58,054 bases of DNA. Origin: Caldilineales bacterium (GTDB taxonomy: Bacteria > Chloroflexota > Anaerolineae > Caldilineales > Caldilineaceae). Below the pieces are notes generated by a model. That model ran no database searches. It was not told where the DNA came from and saw only the letters and a list, made by a program, of their open reading frames with translations. Every line of letters begins with the position of its first letter. Within the stretch, counting starts at the first letter, position 1. The DNA is taken from assembly GCA_012271135.1 (NCBI GenBank), contig JAAXGZ010000053.1:1-58054 (forward strand), read 5' to 3'. Both the position numbers and the translations under genes were made by a program. Positions 34,799 to 43,611 of this stretch are shown here, piece by piece.

Positions 34799-35547
34799 CA
34801 ACGCGGCCTGCGGTGCATGGCAATACTCTCTCCGCCGTCGATGAACAGCAGCGAACCGGTGACAAAGTCCGAATCAATCAGGAAGCGCACGCCGCGCACG
34901 ATGTCCTCGGGTGTTCCCCATCGACCCAGAAGTGTCGCGTCCGCCACGCGCCGGCGGACACTCGGAGACAGGTCGGGCTGGGGCAGCATCGGCCCCGGCA
35001 CAAGGCCATTGACCCTGACCCTGGGCGCGAGTTCAAGTGCCAGTTGCCGGGTAAGGGCCTCCAGGCCCGCCTTGCCCACGGCGTGGGCCGTCAATCCGGT
35101 TCTGGGCTGACGCACGATGGTGTCCAGAACATTGATGATGCAGGGCGAGGACGACCCCAGCAACAGGGGCAGTAGTTCGTTGCAGACGTAAACACACCCG
35201 TCTATGGACGCACGGGTCACGCGATGCCAGGATTCATAGTCTGCCAAGGGAAACGCATCAAACTCCCAGGGACTGGCGGAGTTGATGCAGATATCCAGAC
35301 CGTCACCCCGGCGGTACAGATGGTCCCGAAGGCTGCGCACATCCTGAAGCCGGGTCACATCGCACCTCACCGCGGAGGCTCCCGCATCGATGGCCTGCAG
35401 CTCGGCCAAGGTTGTCCGAGCCTGGCGTTCGGCACTCAGCCAGGAAAAGGTCACGCTGGCCCCGGAGTGAGCCAAATCCAGACAGATGCGACGCCCGATG
35501 CGGTGTGCACCGCCCGTCACCAGCACCCTCCGTCCGACCAAGGACAT
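34798..35547 (-). CDS. Short-chain dehydrogenase/reductase (SDR), FolM/pteridine-reductase-like, catalytic Tyr replaced by His
   Basis: This is a classical-length SDR (249 residues from ATG at 35547; a TTG at 35586 would add 13). It has the NAD(P) motif VLVTGGAHRIGRRI with a following basic pattern, CDV, the INSAS loop and the end motif RVNGLVPGPM. GGAHRIG and a Asp (D142) where most SDRs have Ser resemble FolM/PTR1-type reductases. The Y-x-x-x-K motif is altered: the segment is TAHAVGKAG, with His155 at the Tyr position and Lys159 kept. That should weaken or change ordinary SDR chemistry. It is the first gene of a two-gene unit with dgt. Confidence 0.85.
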   Translation of the reverse strand: MSLVGRRVLVTGGAHRIGRRICLDLAHSGASVTFSWLSAERQARTTLAELQAIDAGASAVRCDVTRLQDVRSLRDHLYRRGDGLDICINSASPWEFDAFPLADYESWHRVTRASIDGCVYVCNELLPLLLGSSSPCIINVLDTIVRQPRTGLTAHAVGKAGLEALTRQLALELAPRVRVNGLVPGPMLPQPDLSPSVRRRVADATLLGRWGTPEDIVRGVRFLIDSDFVTGSLLFIDGGESIAMHRRPR

Positions 35548-35695
35548 TGTCGAGGGTTCAGGTGATTCAGCCACAGTTGAAACCAATCAGGACAGATGTA
35601 TCGTCCGACTAAGGGATTATCACACACGAATGCACCACCAACAGGAGTGGGAGGGGGATCATCGGCCCCACACCGCCCGGACCAGACCGTCCCGT

Positions 35696-35725
35696 TTGGG
35701 GAATGAATCGGCTGCGGCCTATAAT
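35696..35725 (+). promoter_or_regulatory. Candidate promoter of the S1-domain gene
   Basis: A perfect TATAAT (35720-35725) lies 18 bp after TTGGGG (35696-35701), 60 bp before the ATG of the S1-domain gene. Confidence 0.4.
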
Positions 35726-35784
35726 TGTGCTCCGCCATCCCATTCTCCGCGCCCTCGGCAGCCACACCACCTCCCATACCAACA

Positions 35785-36924
35785 ATGGACAACAATCCCT
35801 CGCCCACTTCCGGGCAGGTCACCGTCTCCGACGGTATCCAGGGCGCACAGAACCTTGCCGTCGCTGCGTCCCAACCCAATCCGCAAGCTGCGGACTCCAC
35901 AGGGCAACAAGCCGATCCGAAGCCGGTCACACGGCCCAAGCAAAAGAAGACGATCGTGACACTGGCCGTCGGAGACAGACGCGACGGGACGGTTACCCGC
36001 GTTACGGACCGCCAGGGCGCCTGGGTCAATATCGGAACGGGCAAGGAAGGATTTCTCCACAAGAGCCAGTTTCTGCCGTATCTCCGTTACAACAAGGAGA
36101 AACTCGAGGCGTTTCAACCTTCGAGGCACCTCAAGCGCGGCGACCGTATCCACGTCTGGATCCACAAGCTGAACCGCGAAACCAACAAGATTGACCTGAC
36201 GCTGATCCGGCCGGACTACAAGTCCATCAAAAACCTGAAGATCGGCGAAAAGCGCCACGCCATGGTCAAGGCTGTCATTGATGCCGCAGCCTTTTGCGAC
36301 ATCGGTTCCGACAAGGACGGCTTCCTGCCGGTGAGCCGTCTGTCCCAGGAACGGGTACAGGACATCCATGCGGTCGTCAAAGTCGGCGACGAGTTCGATG
36401 TCTGGGTCACCGAAATCAGCATGCCCAAGGAAAAGGGCAGCAAGTGGCAGATTGCCGTCAGCAAGCTGTCGCCCGATGTCAAACTTATCTCCGATCTGCG
36501 TCGAGGGGCCCGGATCAACGGTACGGTCAAGGGCTTCAACGACCGGGGCGCCTTATTGGACGTCGGTGTCGGCGTCGATGCCTTCATGCCCTTGGACGAA
36601 ATCGATCATCACCATGTCGTGAACGCCGACGACGAGTTGGAGGTCGGCCAGGAAGTTGAAGTCATGATCCTCATGGTCAGTTCCCGGCGCAGGAGGCTGG
36701 ATGTAAGCCGCCGCCGCCTCCTGGATGCGCCGGACGACGAGGAGATCGAGGATCCCTTCGGCACCAACGACGCCCCACCAATGAATGCAATGGAACTGGC
36801 GTTCATGAAGGCGCAGCAGGGACAGGGCGCGCGCAAGGGGCGCAAGGGGCGCAAGCGAAAAGACCAGATGTCCAATTCCGAGCAGTTGGACATCATCACA
36901 CGCACGCTACAGTCGGGCGACTGA
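35785..36924 (+). CDS. S1 RNA-binding domain protein (three S1 repeats)
   Basis: This is a 379-residue RNA-binding protein. After a 50-residue Gln/Pro/Ala-rich N-terminus, three S1/OB-fold repeats follow: about 58-140 (VGDRRDGTVTRVTDRQGAWVNI, GFLHKSQF), 150-232 (IGEKRHAMVKAVIDAAAFCDI, GFLPVSRL) and 245-320 (RGARINGTVKGFNDRGALLDV, AFMPLDEI). A basic tail with KGRKGRKRKDQ ends it. It is shorter than ribosomal S1 (four to six repeats) and is not clearly rpsA, which matches the smaller S1-domain proteins of Chloroflexota, cyanobacteria and plastids. It probably binds mRNA or ribosomes. The ATG at 35785 is preferred; the frame stays open from 35725. Confidence 0.87.
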   Translation: MDNNPSPTSGQVTVSDGIQGAQNLAVAASQPNPQAADSTGQQADPKPVTRPKQKKTIVTLAVGDRRDGTVTRVTDRQGAWVNIGTGKEGFLHKSQFLPYLRYNKEKLEAFQPSRHLKRGDRIHVWIHKLNRETNKIDLTLIRPDYKSIKNLKIGEKRHAMVKAVIDAAAFCDIGSDKDGFLPVSRLSQERVQDIHAVVKVGDEFDVWVTEISMPKEKGSKWQIAVSKLSPDVKLISDLRRGARINGTVKGFNDRGALLDVGVGVDAFMPLDEIDHHHVVNADDELEVGQEVEVMILMVSSRRRRLDVSRRRLLDAPDDEEIEDPFGTNDAPPMNAMELAFMKAQQGQGARKGRKGRKRKDQMSNSEQLDIITRTLQSGD

Positions 36925-37051
36925 CGGCTTCCGCGCTCAGGGTTTCCGCACCAGCCACCGGCCGTGAACGTCATGTAGGCATTCGATTCAGTCAAGCACG
37001 CTGGGTGGCGTGCATCCATTCCACTCCTTGTTCTGGTCAGTTGACACAACA

Positions 37052-39577
37052 ATGCCGTCCTACATCGCACCTGATGAACAAGACGAACCATCCGTCCTTT
37101 TCGCCTCCCACCCCTCTGCACAAGATTTTCCATCCGGGTCGTGTACCCGGATAGTCCCGGCCAGCGAAAATCGAAGGCGCGGCGGAGCCACGTTTTGCGT
37201 GGTTCTGGATTTTCCGGTCCTCAGGGAGCACCTGCCCCGCGATCAGATAGGGGACCTGATTACCGCATTCAGCCTCAGGGTCTGTCGCAGCTACCTCCTG
37301 TCCTCCGCCAGAGGCGTCAGTGCCTTGACCGATTCCCTGGTCGCACTCCACGTGTACCTGGGGTACATCCGCCGCGACTACCCCAACATCCAATTGGCGG
37401 GTGCCGCCTCGGTGGCGGAGGTGCGGGACCGCGAATTGAAAGTGGCCTGGACCGACGGAACCTGTCACGTGGTGACGGAGCAGGCATCCGCAGACGTGTT
37501 CCCCACCGGTTCAGTGCCCGCCGGCGGTCTGGCCGGTGGACCGAACCGTCTCCTCCCCGGAACCTACCAAGGCCAACTGGCCCCTGGCCAGGGATGCTTT
37601 CTGGCCACAGCCGACTGGCTGGCCACAAACGAAACGCAGGCCACTGCGGAGGCTGCCAAGCAAACACTGGCCACCGCAGTAACCGACCTGGCAGCTGGAA
37701 CGCGGCCGGAGCAATTGGGCTGGTTTGCCAGCCAGTCCCGCCGCCAAACGGCCCCCGGACTCCTGATCGCAATTCCGACACCGGTCTCCGATCACCAACC
37801 CGACCAGGCCGACAAAACCCGGTTTGTGGCTCCCGCATATCCGGACACGACACAGGATCAAGTTCGACCGGACGCGATGGCGGCAGCCGGGATGATGGAA
37901 TCCGCTCCCGAGGCCAGAGAAACCCCGGAGGTATCCGAGTTCGAGATGTCCGAACCCAAGGTCATCTTGGCCTCGGCCGAATTGGAAGCCCCGGCCATAC
38001 CCCGAAATCCGGCTGTGGAGTCGGATACCAATTTCGGTGCGGGCAGGGAGCGGAAATCCGAACCCGCGGCCGTCCTGCAGTCCGCGCTGGACACGCGCGG
38101 TCACGGGCTAAATGCGGGAGACCGCCGGTTTGGCGAAAGCACCCGGTTCCTACGGTCCGTGGGCCAGAGACTAAAGGTGTGGTTCGGCGAGGCGTTTCCC
38201 GACCCGAACGCCGAGACACAGGCCGGGATGCAACCCGCAGCGATTGCAGAGCCGTCCGCCGAGAGTCCGCGCGAGGCGGTGGTCTCTTCCCATGCCGCAC
38301 CGGCAGCCACTCCGGATCCCGGCAAGTCGGTTGCCCTCCCCAATCTCCAGGAGATCCATCATGCGCTTCAGGAACGTCAACCCAAGCGGAGGATACCGAA
38401 GTCATGGTCGGCCATGTTGCTCCTGTGCCTGTTGATAACGGTGCCGGCCGCTACATACTTCGCGTATCGAATCAACGAACCCAAGGGCAGCCAAGACGAC
38501 CCGGTGGCCTTGGCCCTGATCCAACAGCAGGTCGAGAAGGCGGATGCGCTGCTTGGACGCGACCAGTACGAAGCAGCCCAGGAACAACTGCAGCAAGCAC
38601 GCGAACTGGCTCAAAGCATTCAAGAGACGCAGGGGCCATCACCTAGTCTGAACGCCCTCCAATTGAAGATTCTGGAACTTTGGGACGATGCCTTCCAACG
38701 CATTCCGCTGCTGGGACTGACCGAGCCCCTGTTGGCGTTTGAACGCGACCACCCTCCGGCGCGCATGGCGGTCAACTTCCAAGACCTGTATGTCCTGGCC
38801 AGTGATCACCGAACAGTAACCAAATTCCGGCTGGACTCCCTGCGCCGGAAGGAGGGGGGATCTCCCCAGGAGATACTGAGCCAGGACACCGTCATCGACG
38901 GCGTTACGGTCGGCCGGATCGTGGACATGGCATTTCAACCGACCAAGACTGCGCACAGCGACAAACCCAGCCTGTATCTCATCGACGATGACCGCCATCT
39001 ATTCCAGTACAACGACACGGACCTCGTCTCCCACGTGACCCTCGGCAGCAGGAATGCTTGGATCAACCCGGTCCAGATTGATTTCTACTCCAACCGGCTC
39101 TACGTGGCCGACAGCGGCCACGGACAGATTTGGCGCTACAACCTCAACCAGGCCGTCGTGCAAGAAGAACCTTGGCTGCCGGAACCGATAGATCTGAGCG
39201 GTGCCGTCGGCATGCACGTGGGTGACAACATCTGGTTGTTGTTCGACAACAACTCCGTGGTGTCGCTGGGCCGGCAGGATTCCGGCAGCCAAGCCAACAT
39301 TCAGTTGCCCTTTGCGGTGCATGGAGCCATGGGCTTCAACAGCCGGTTTGTCGACCTTGAGGCCGACACAGACCAGAACAACTACATGTTGCTGGTGGAT
39401 TCCGGACGCGGCAGCATCCTGGTGCTGGACCCCAACACGGGCGCGTTTCGGCACCAGCTTGTGCCCCCCAACGGCATGGAGGATGCCTTCGACGGCCTCC
39501 TGGACGTATTCGTTCACAGGGACACCATGTACATCCTGACTGCCCGCGCCCTGTTCGAGCATGCCTTCAATCCCTGA
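37052..39577 (+). CDS. Large bitopic membrane protein with degenerate PP2C-like N-terminus and propeller-like C-terminus (unknown function)
   Basis: This 841-residue protein is not one I can name. Residues 40-220 (FCVVLDFPVLREHLPRDQIG, LTDSLVALHVYLGYIRRDYP, GCFLATADWLATNETQATAE) weakly recall PP2C/SpoIIE-like phosphatase folds, but the Asp metal motifs are not evident. A disordered Pro/Ala/Glu-rich stretch (about 250-440) follows, then a membrane span (about 453-475), a coiled-coil (QQQVEKADALLGRDQYEAAQ, about 490-540) and a C-terminal half of beta-strand repeats with NHL-like phrases (LYVADSGHGQIWRYNLNQA). It would expose the propeller outside and the N-terminus in the cytosol. The architecture suggests envelope sensing, but this is inference. 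It stands alone. Confidence 0.72.
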   Translation: MPSYIAPDEQDEPSVLFASHPSAQDFPSGSCTRIVPASENRRRGGATFCVVLDFPVLREHLPRDQIGDLITAFSLRVCRSYLLSSARGVSALTDSLVALHVYLGYIRRDYPNIQLAGAASVAEVRDRELKVAWTDGTCHVVTEQASADVFPTGSVPAGGLAGGPNRLLPGTYQGQLAPGQGCFLATADWLATNETQATAEAAKQTLATAVTDLAAGTRPEQLGWFASQSRRQTAPGLLIAIPTPVSDHQPDQADKTRFVAPAYPDTTQDQVRPDAMAAAGMMESAPEARETPEVSEFEMSEPKVILASAELEAPAIPRNPAVESDTNFGAGRERKSEPAAVLQSALDTRGHGLNAGDRRFGESTRFLRSVGQRLKVWFGEAFPDPNAETQAGMQPAAIAEPSAESPREAVVSSHAAPAATPDPGKSVALPNLQEIHHALQERQPKRRIPKSWSAMLLLCLLITVPAATYFAYRINEPKGSQDDPVALALIQQQVEKADALLGRDQYEAAQEQLQQARELAQSIQETQGPSPSLNALQLKILELWDDAFQRIPLLGLTEPLLAFERDHPPARMAVNFQDLYVLASDHRTVTKFRLDSLRRKEGGSPQEILSQDTVIDGVTVGRIVDMAFQPTKTAHSDKPSLYLIDDDRHLFQYNDTDLVSHVTLGSRNAWINPVQIDFYSNRLYVADSGHGQIWRYNLNQAVVQEEPWLPEPIDLSGAVGMHVGDNIWLLFDNNSVVSLGRQDSGSQANIQLPFAVHGAMGFNSRFVDLEADTDQNNYMLLVDSGRGSILVLDPNTGAFRHQLVPPNGMEDAFDGLLDVFVHRDTMYILTARALFEHAFNP

Positions 39578-39717
39578 GCAAACTGGTACCCGATGCAGAC
39601 AATTCCGGTCGGAATGGGTAGTTAGGGGTTTGGGCCTCACTGGCCGTGTGCCACCCTGGGCGAGGAGACCCCGGCGGAGACCTAGGGCTTTGACAGGACC
39701 ATGGAACTGGCGTCTCC

Positions 39718-40806
39718 ATGCCTCCGGCCGTGAAGTCCACCGCACCCGGTACGGTCAACCGAATCATCCGCTACCGTCCGTATCCCGGTGATGCCGAGAT
39801 GGGGAATCGGCTGAAGGGCAAGGCGGAGGCCTGGTTTGCATCGGCTCTGACGCAGGTGCACCTGCGTCAGAGCCTACGCGTCCAAGAGCGTGAAGCAGTC
39901 GCTCAAGGACCTGGAACTGTTCTGGCGTTCTTCAACCCCGAACAGCCCGGTGCAGGGAAACCATCCCTGAAAGGCAAGTACAGGACCACACCGTCCTTCA
40001 GCATCCCCTGCGACATTCGCATCCGGGACGGGCTGTTGCGCGTGCCCAAGGTCGGCCAGTTGCGCCTCAAGGACCATGGGCAGCGGAGTTGCCATGACCA
40101 CTGCCAGCCCCAGACGGTTCGCATAAAAAAGGAAGGTTCCGACGCCATCTCCAAGTGGTACGCCCATGTCTGCTGCGCGGTGTCTGTCGAACTGCTCCCG
40201 ACACGCCGGACACCGGCACCATGGGCGTGGACCGCAATGTGGGCCAGTGTACGGATAGTCACGGCACGGTGTACGAGATGTCCGACACCGACCGCACGGA
40301 TGCCAGGATGCCAGGATCAAGTGGTATCAGCGCAAGCTTTCCCGTCAGAAGAAGGGCAGCTACCGCAGACGGCGGACCGGACACAAGCTGTGGAAAATGC
40401 ACCGCAAACGGGCGCGAACCCGCGACTCTGCGCCCCGCGCAGTGTCCCACAGACGAACGGATACGGTCTACAACGTGGTACTGGAAGACCTTGATGTCAA
40501 GAACATGACTCACAGTGCCAAGGGCACTGTTGAGAATTCCGGCCGGAATGTCAAGGCGAAGTCCGGTCTCAACCGCGCCCTCCTCAGCGTCCGGCTGGGA
40601 GCCCTGGAACGCAAGCTGGACTACAAAGCGGGTGCGATCGCCAAGGCGCCGGCATCCTACACATCGCAAACCTGTTGCCGCTGTGGACACGTGGACCTGC
40701 GCAACTGGACCGCGCAGGCGCGCTTCCGCTGTGTCCGGTGCGGTTTTGCGGTACACGCCGACCACAATACCACGGTCAACATCCCGGTCCGGCACGGCGA
40801 GGAGTG
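39718..40806 (+). pseudogene. Frameshifted tnpB, same subfamily as the intact copy at 0.6 kb
   Basis: The reading passes through three frames. Frame 1 (39718 to about 40195) has NRIIRYRPYPG, FFNPEQPGAGKPSLKGKY, SIPCDIRIRDGLLRVPKVG and KWYAHVCCAV. Frame 2 (about 40195-40305) has GTMGVDRNVGQCTDSHG. Frame 3 (about 40310-40806) has KWYQRKLSRQKKGSYRRRR, YNVVLEDLDVKNM, the zinc ribbon TCCRCGHVDLRNW and RCVRCGFAVHADHNTTVNI. Order and residues match the intact TnpB, with the RuvC D-E-D triad still recognisable, so decay is recent. One frameshift is exactly an 8-bp tandem duplication, GATGCCAG at 40299-40306 and 40307-40314. The N-terminal helical region is shortened and contains a 32-bp perfect palindrome. 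An IS110 relic abuts the 3' end. Confidence 0.9.
39843..39874. repeat. Perfect 32-bp palindrome inside the tnpB relic
   Basis: GGCTCTGACGCAGGTG (39843-39858) is followed without spacer by its exact reverse complement (39859-39874). The intact homologue has ordinary coding sequence here (the CRFAWNHVL region), so the palindrome probably arose by a fold-back or template-switch event during decay. Confidence 0.9.
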
Positions 40807-40845
40807 TTGCTCCCTGCCGACCTGCGGGCGGCAAAGGCACTCCCG

Positions 40846-41108
40846 ATGTGCGCCCAGGAGAAGACCCGCTTGGACAGCACACCCCCCGACCTGCAGCCCC
40901 GCATCCGAGTCCATCCGGACTGGTTGAACACCGAACGGGAACACTGGAACCGGGAACGCCAGGACCGGCTGCGGAACTATCCAACCTGGTCTGGCCGGAC
41001 CGAGCTGCTGCGCAGCGTGCCCGACGTGGGTCCCGTCGTGGCGGCCGTACGCGTCGCCGAGCTGCCGGAGCCGGGGCGGCCCTGATCGGTGTGGCGCCCC
41101 TGAACCGG
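40846..41108 (+). pseudogene. Relic of an IS110-family transposase (C-terminal Transposase_20 part)
   Basis: The translation MCAQEKTRLDSTPPDLQPRI then ...DWLNTERE and TELLRSVPDVGPVVAAVRVA-ELPEPG matches the C-terminal region of IS110/IS1111 transposases. The family phrases are EKNRL...LLRSVPGVGPV...LAELPELG. After a frame change near 41080 the next family phrase, ALIGVAPLNR, appears in another frame. The N-terminal DEDD domain and the element ends are missing. The relic directly joins the 3' end of the tnpB pseudogene, so the two were brought together by insertion or deletion. Confidence 0.75.
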
Positions 41109-41532
41109 GTCGGCACTGTTTCACTTTCGTTGATTTTGGTCAAGGAAGCCGCAGGCAGTGATGGGTACGCTGTACCGAGCGTCATCAAATCAGTCGGTAT
41201 GGGACGCAATGGAACACAGGGGAGCCGCCCCGTTGACAGTGAATGGATACCCGTATCAACGAGATTGAAACAGTACCCACCGGGTCAGCCCCTGACTACC
41301 AATCCCCAATCCGGTGATAACATTAGCGTGCGGCGCGTTCGCCTCTCGTCCCGTCCACTGTCCAACACCTCCGAGCTTCCTTCAATCCGCCGGCCAAACC
41401 TTGTACAGGCAGGTCCCGGGCCGGCTCATCCGATTGTTGGCCAGTCCTTGCCCCCGCTGCTCCCAAGGATTGTCAGGCGGTGCCTGAACGTTCGGGTTTC
41501 CACGCGCCCTAAGCTGAATTCCACCGTTTGCC
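41109..41532. other. Intergenic region between the IS110 relic and the LCP gene
   Basis: No gene, clear terminator or inverted repeat is seen. The first part may be further decayed insertion-sequence DNA. The promoter of the LCP-UbiA-sulfatase cluster should lie here, but no convincing -35/-10 pair is apparent. Confidence 0.3.
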
Positions 41533-42696
41533 ATGGACATGTCAACCGACGTCGTTACCGGGCCTCCTCCCCGACTGTCCCAGCCCAGGCGACTGGCTTG
41601 GAGCGGCGCCATCGTTGTACTGGGCGCGGCCCTGGCCGTCTGTGTCTACATTGTCGGCAAGCCCGTGTTCAACATGGCTTACCAGGAAGCCATGAACGTG
41701 ACCATGGTCACAATTCACAGACCGGAACCTTCCGATGACGTCCCTGATGGAATCACGCCCTCGGCGACAGCAGCCGACAACCCGCCACCGAGGGTTGCGG
41801 CGATGCCGCAACTCCCTGACCGGGAACCGGTCTTCGCCACCGTGCAACGGGAAGATCGCCTGAACATCCTGTTGTTCGGTTTCGATACCCGCGTGGAAGA
41901 CACGTCCGCGCCGCGTACGGACACGCTGATGCTCCTGAGCTGGAACCAGGAGACCAAGGCGCTTGACATCCTTTCCATTCCCCGAGACTTGTGGGTTCCG
42001 GTGCCCGGGTTTCCTCCGACCAAAGTCAATCTGGTCTACTCGCTCGGCGAAACCGTGCCTTCAACCGGCGGCGAACGCCTCTTGGCCGACACGCTGTCCG
42101 CATTTCTGAATCAACCCATCGACCACTACGCCTGGGTCAACTTCGACGGGTTTGTCCGCATCATCGACCTCTTGGGCGGCATCGACATTTATGTCCCGTG
42201 GGCCATTTACGACGAGAAGTACCCGACGTCCGATTACGGGGTCGAAACCTTCGAACTGCCGGCCGGTCCCCAGCACCTTGACGGGGTTACGACCCTCAAG
42301 TACGCTCGCACGCGCACCCAGGACGGCGACTATGGCCGAATTGGCCGGCAACAGGCTGTCATCAACGCAGTGCTTCGTCAGGTATCCGATCCCAACAACG
42401 CCGCCGATCTGCTGGCGGCCGCGCCCGACATCATCCGCACGCTACGGGGCAACTTCGGCACCGACATGAACGTCGCCCGGATGCTGCAGCTGGCCCAGAT
42501 GGGCGCGGCCAACACCCCCCAAACGGGGCGCAGGCTCATCCTGGATCGACACCATGGCGAAGAGGCCATCTCCGAGGAAGGCATGTGGGTCCTGATCCCG
42601 GACCGAACGGCCATTCGAGCCGCGTTGTCCGACTTCTTTGGTGTTTCCGTGCATCCGTTGCATGCACCGTCGGTGTCCGCCGACGCTAGTTCCTAG
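41533..42696 (+). CDS. LytR-CpsA-Psr (LCP) family protein
   Basis: LCP proteins transfer lipid-linked glycopolymers to peptidoglycan or other acceptors outside the membrane. The 387-residue product has an N-terminal membrane anchor (about 20-42, SGAIVVLGAALAVCVYIVG), a Pro/Ser-rich linker, then the LCP core: LNILLFGFDTR, RTDTLMLLSWN, ILSIPRDLWVPVPG (catalytic Arg), KVNLVYSLG, HYAWVNFDGFVRIIDLLGGI and LKYARTR...DYGRIGRQQAVI. All key Arg/Asp residues of the family are in place. It is followed after three bases by a prenyltransferase gene and then a sulfatase gene, suggesting a small envelope-glycan cluster. Confidence 0.93.
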   Translation: MDMSTDVVTGPPPRLSQPRRLAWSGAIVVLGAALAVCVYIVGKPVFNMAYQEAMNVTMVTIHRPEPSDDVPDGITPSATAADNPPPRVAAMPQLPDREPVFATVQREDRLNILLFGFDTRVEDTSAPRTDTLMLLSWNQETKALDILSIPRDLWVPVPGFPPTKVNLVYSLGETVPSTGGERLLADTLSAFLNQPIDHYAWVNFDGFVRIIDLLGGIDIYVPWAIYDEKYPTSDYGVETFELPAGPQHLDGVTTLKYARTRTQDGDYGRIGRQQAVINAVLRQVSDPNNAADLLAAAPDIIRTLRGNFGTDMNVARMLQLAQMGAANTPQTGRRLILDRHHGEEAISEEGMWVLIPDRTAIRAALSDFFGVSVHPLHAPSVSADASS

Positions 42697-42699
42697 GCC

Positions 42700-43611
42700 G
42701 TGTCCGCCGTCGGGACCGCGGCGAACCGGATCCTGCCATGGCTGCGCCTGGCACGGCCCCAGCAGTGGACCAAAAACCTGTTCGTACTGGCCGTCCCGTT
42801 TTTTGCCGGCTCCCTGCTGGAGCCCGGCGAACTGACCTCCGGTGTTGTTGCAGCGGTCTCGTTTTGCCTGGCCTCGAGTGCCGCCTACGCATTCAACGAT
42901 GCACAGGATGTCGAACTGGATCGGCTGCACCCCCGCAAACGCCGACGGCCTGTGGCGGCCGGCTCCATATCGATACGGGCCGCCCGAATCTTCGCCGCCC
43001 TGCTGGCAGTGACCGGCCTCTCCGTGTCGACGGCAGCCGGCGGGAACGCCGCCTTGTGGGTGGCAATCTTCCTGTTGGTCAACGCCCTGTACTCGGCGGG
43101 TCTGAGGCAACATCCGGGCCTTGACATCATCATCATCGCCCTCGGTTTTCCGCTGCGGGTTCTGGCCGGCGCCGGGAACGACATCAGCAACACCAGTCCC
43201 TGGCTCCTGGCGTGCACCGGCATCACCGCCCTGCTGCTAGCCGCGGGCAAGCGCCACTCGGAACTCGGCTCCCACGGCGGAGTCGCCGTCCAATTCAGGC
43301 CGGGACTGCGCAAGGTATCGCTGCGCACGACGGGCGCGACCGTTTGGGCTTCCGCCACCGTCCTGGCAGGAACCTATACCCTATATGCACTCGCAGCCTC
43401 TTCGCGCACGGCCCCCGGTTGGTCGATGGGGATCACCATCCCCTTTGCAGGCCTGATAATTGCGCTGTACCTGTGGCTGGTTCTGCGCCATCATGCCGGC
43501 GAACAGCCTGAACTCCTGCCATTTCTCTACAAACCATTACTACTGTCCCTGCTGGGATATCTGGCAGCCACCATCACAGTCATATATGGGGTGCCGATGT
43601 GGACAAGGTAA
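42700..43611 (+). CDS. UbiA-superfamily prenyltransferase, decaprenyl-phosphate phosphoribosyltransferase-like
   Basis: This 303-residue membrane enzyme has eight to nine spans and the two aspartate-rich motifs of the UbiA fold: NDAQDVELDRLHPRKRRRP and a second site near DIIIIALGFPLRVLAG. The N-terminus LRLARPQQWTKNLFVLAVPFF (cut) is typical of decaprenyl-phosphate phosphoribosyltransferases (Rv3806c type), which make the precursor of decaprenyl-phosphoryl-arabinose. With an LCP gene upstream, a role in lipid-linked sugar supply is plausible. The start is GTG at 42700, and its stop overlaps the sulfatase gene by 13 bp. Confidence 0.88.
   Translation: MSAVGTAANRILPWLRLARPQQWTKNLFVLAVPFFAGSLLEPGELTSGVVAAVSFCLASSAAYAFNDAQDVELDRLHPRKRRRPVAAGSISIRAARIFAALLAVTGLSVSTAAGGNAALWVAIFLLVNALYSAGLRQHPGLDIIIIALGFPLRVLAGAGNDISNTSPWLLACTGITALLLAAGKRHSELGSHGGVAVQFRPGLRKVSLRTTGATVWASATVLAGTYTLYALAASSRTAPGWSMGITIPFAGLIIALYLWLVLRHHAGEQPELLPFLYKPLLLSLLGYLAATITVIYGVPMWTR

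Noticed and set aside
36996-37013. GCACGC/GCGTGC hairpin as terminator of the S1-domain gene
   Set aside because: The 6-bp stem is weak and not followed by a U tract.
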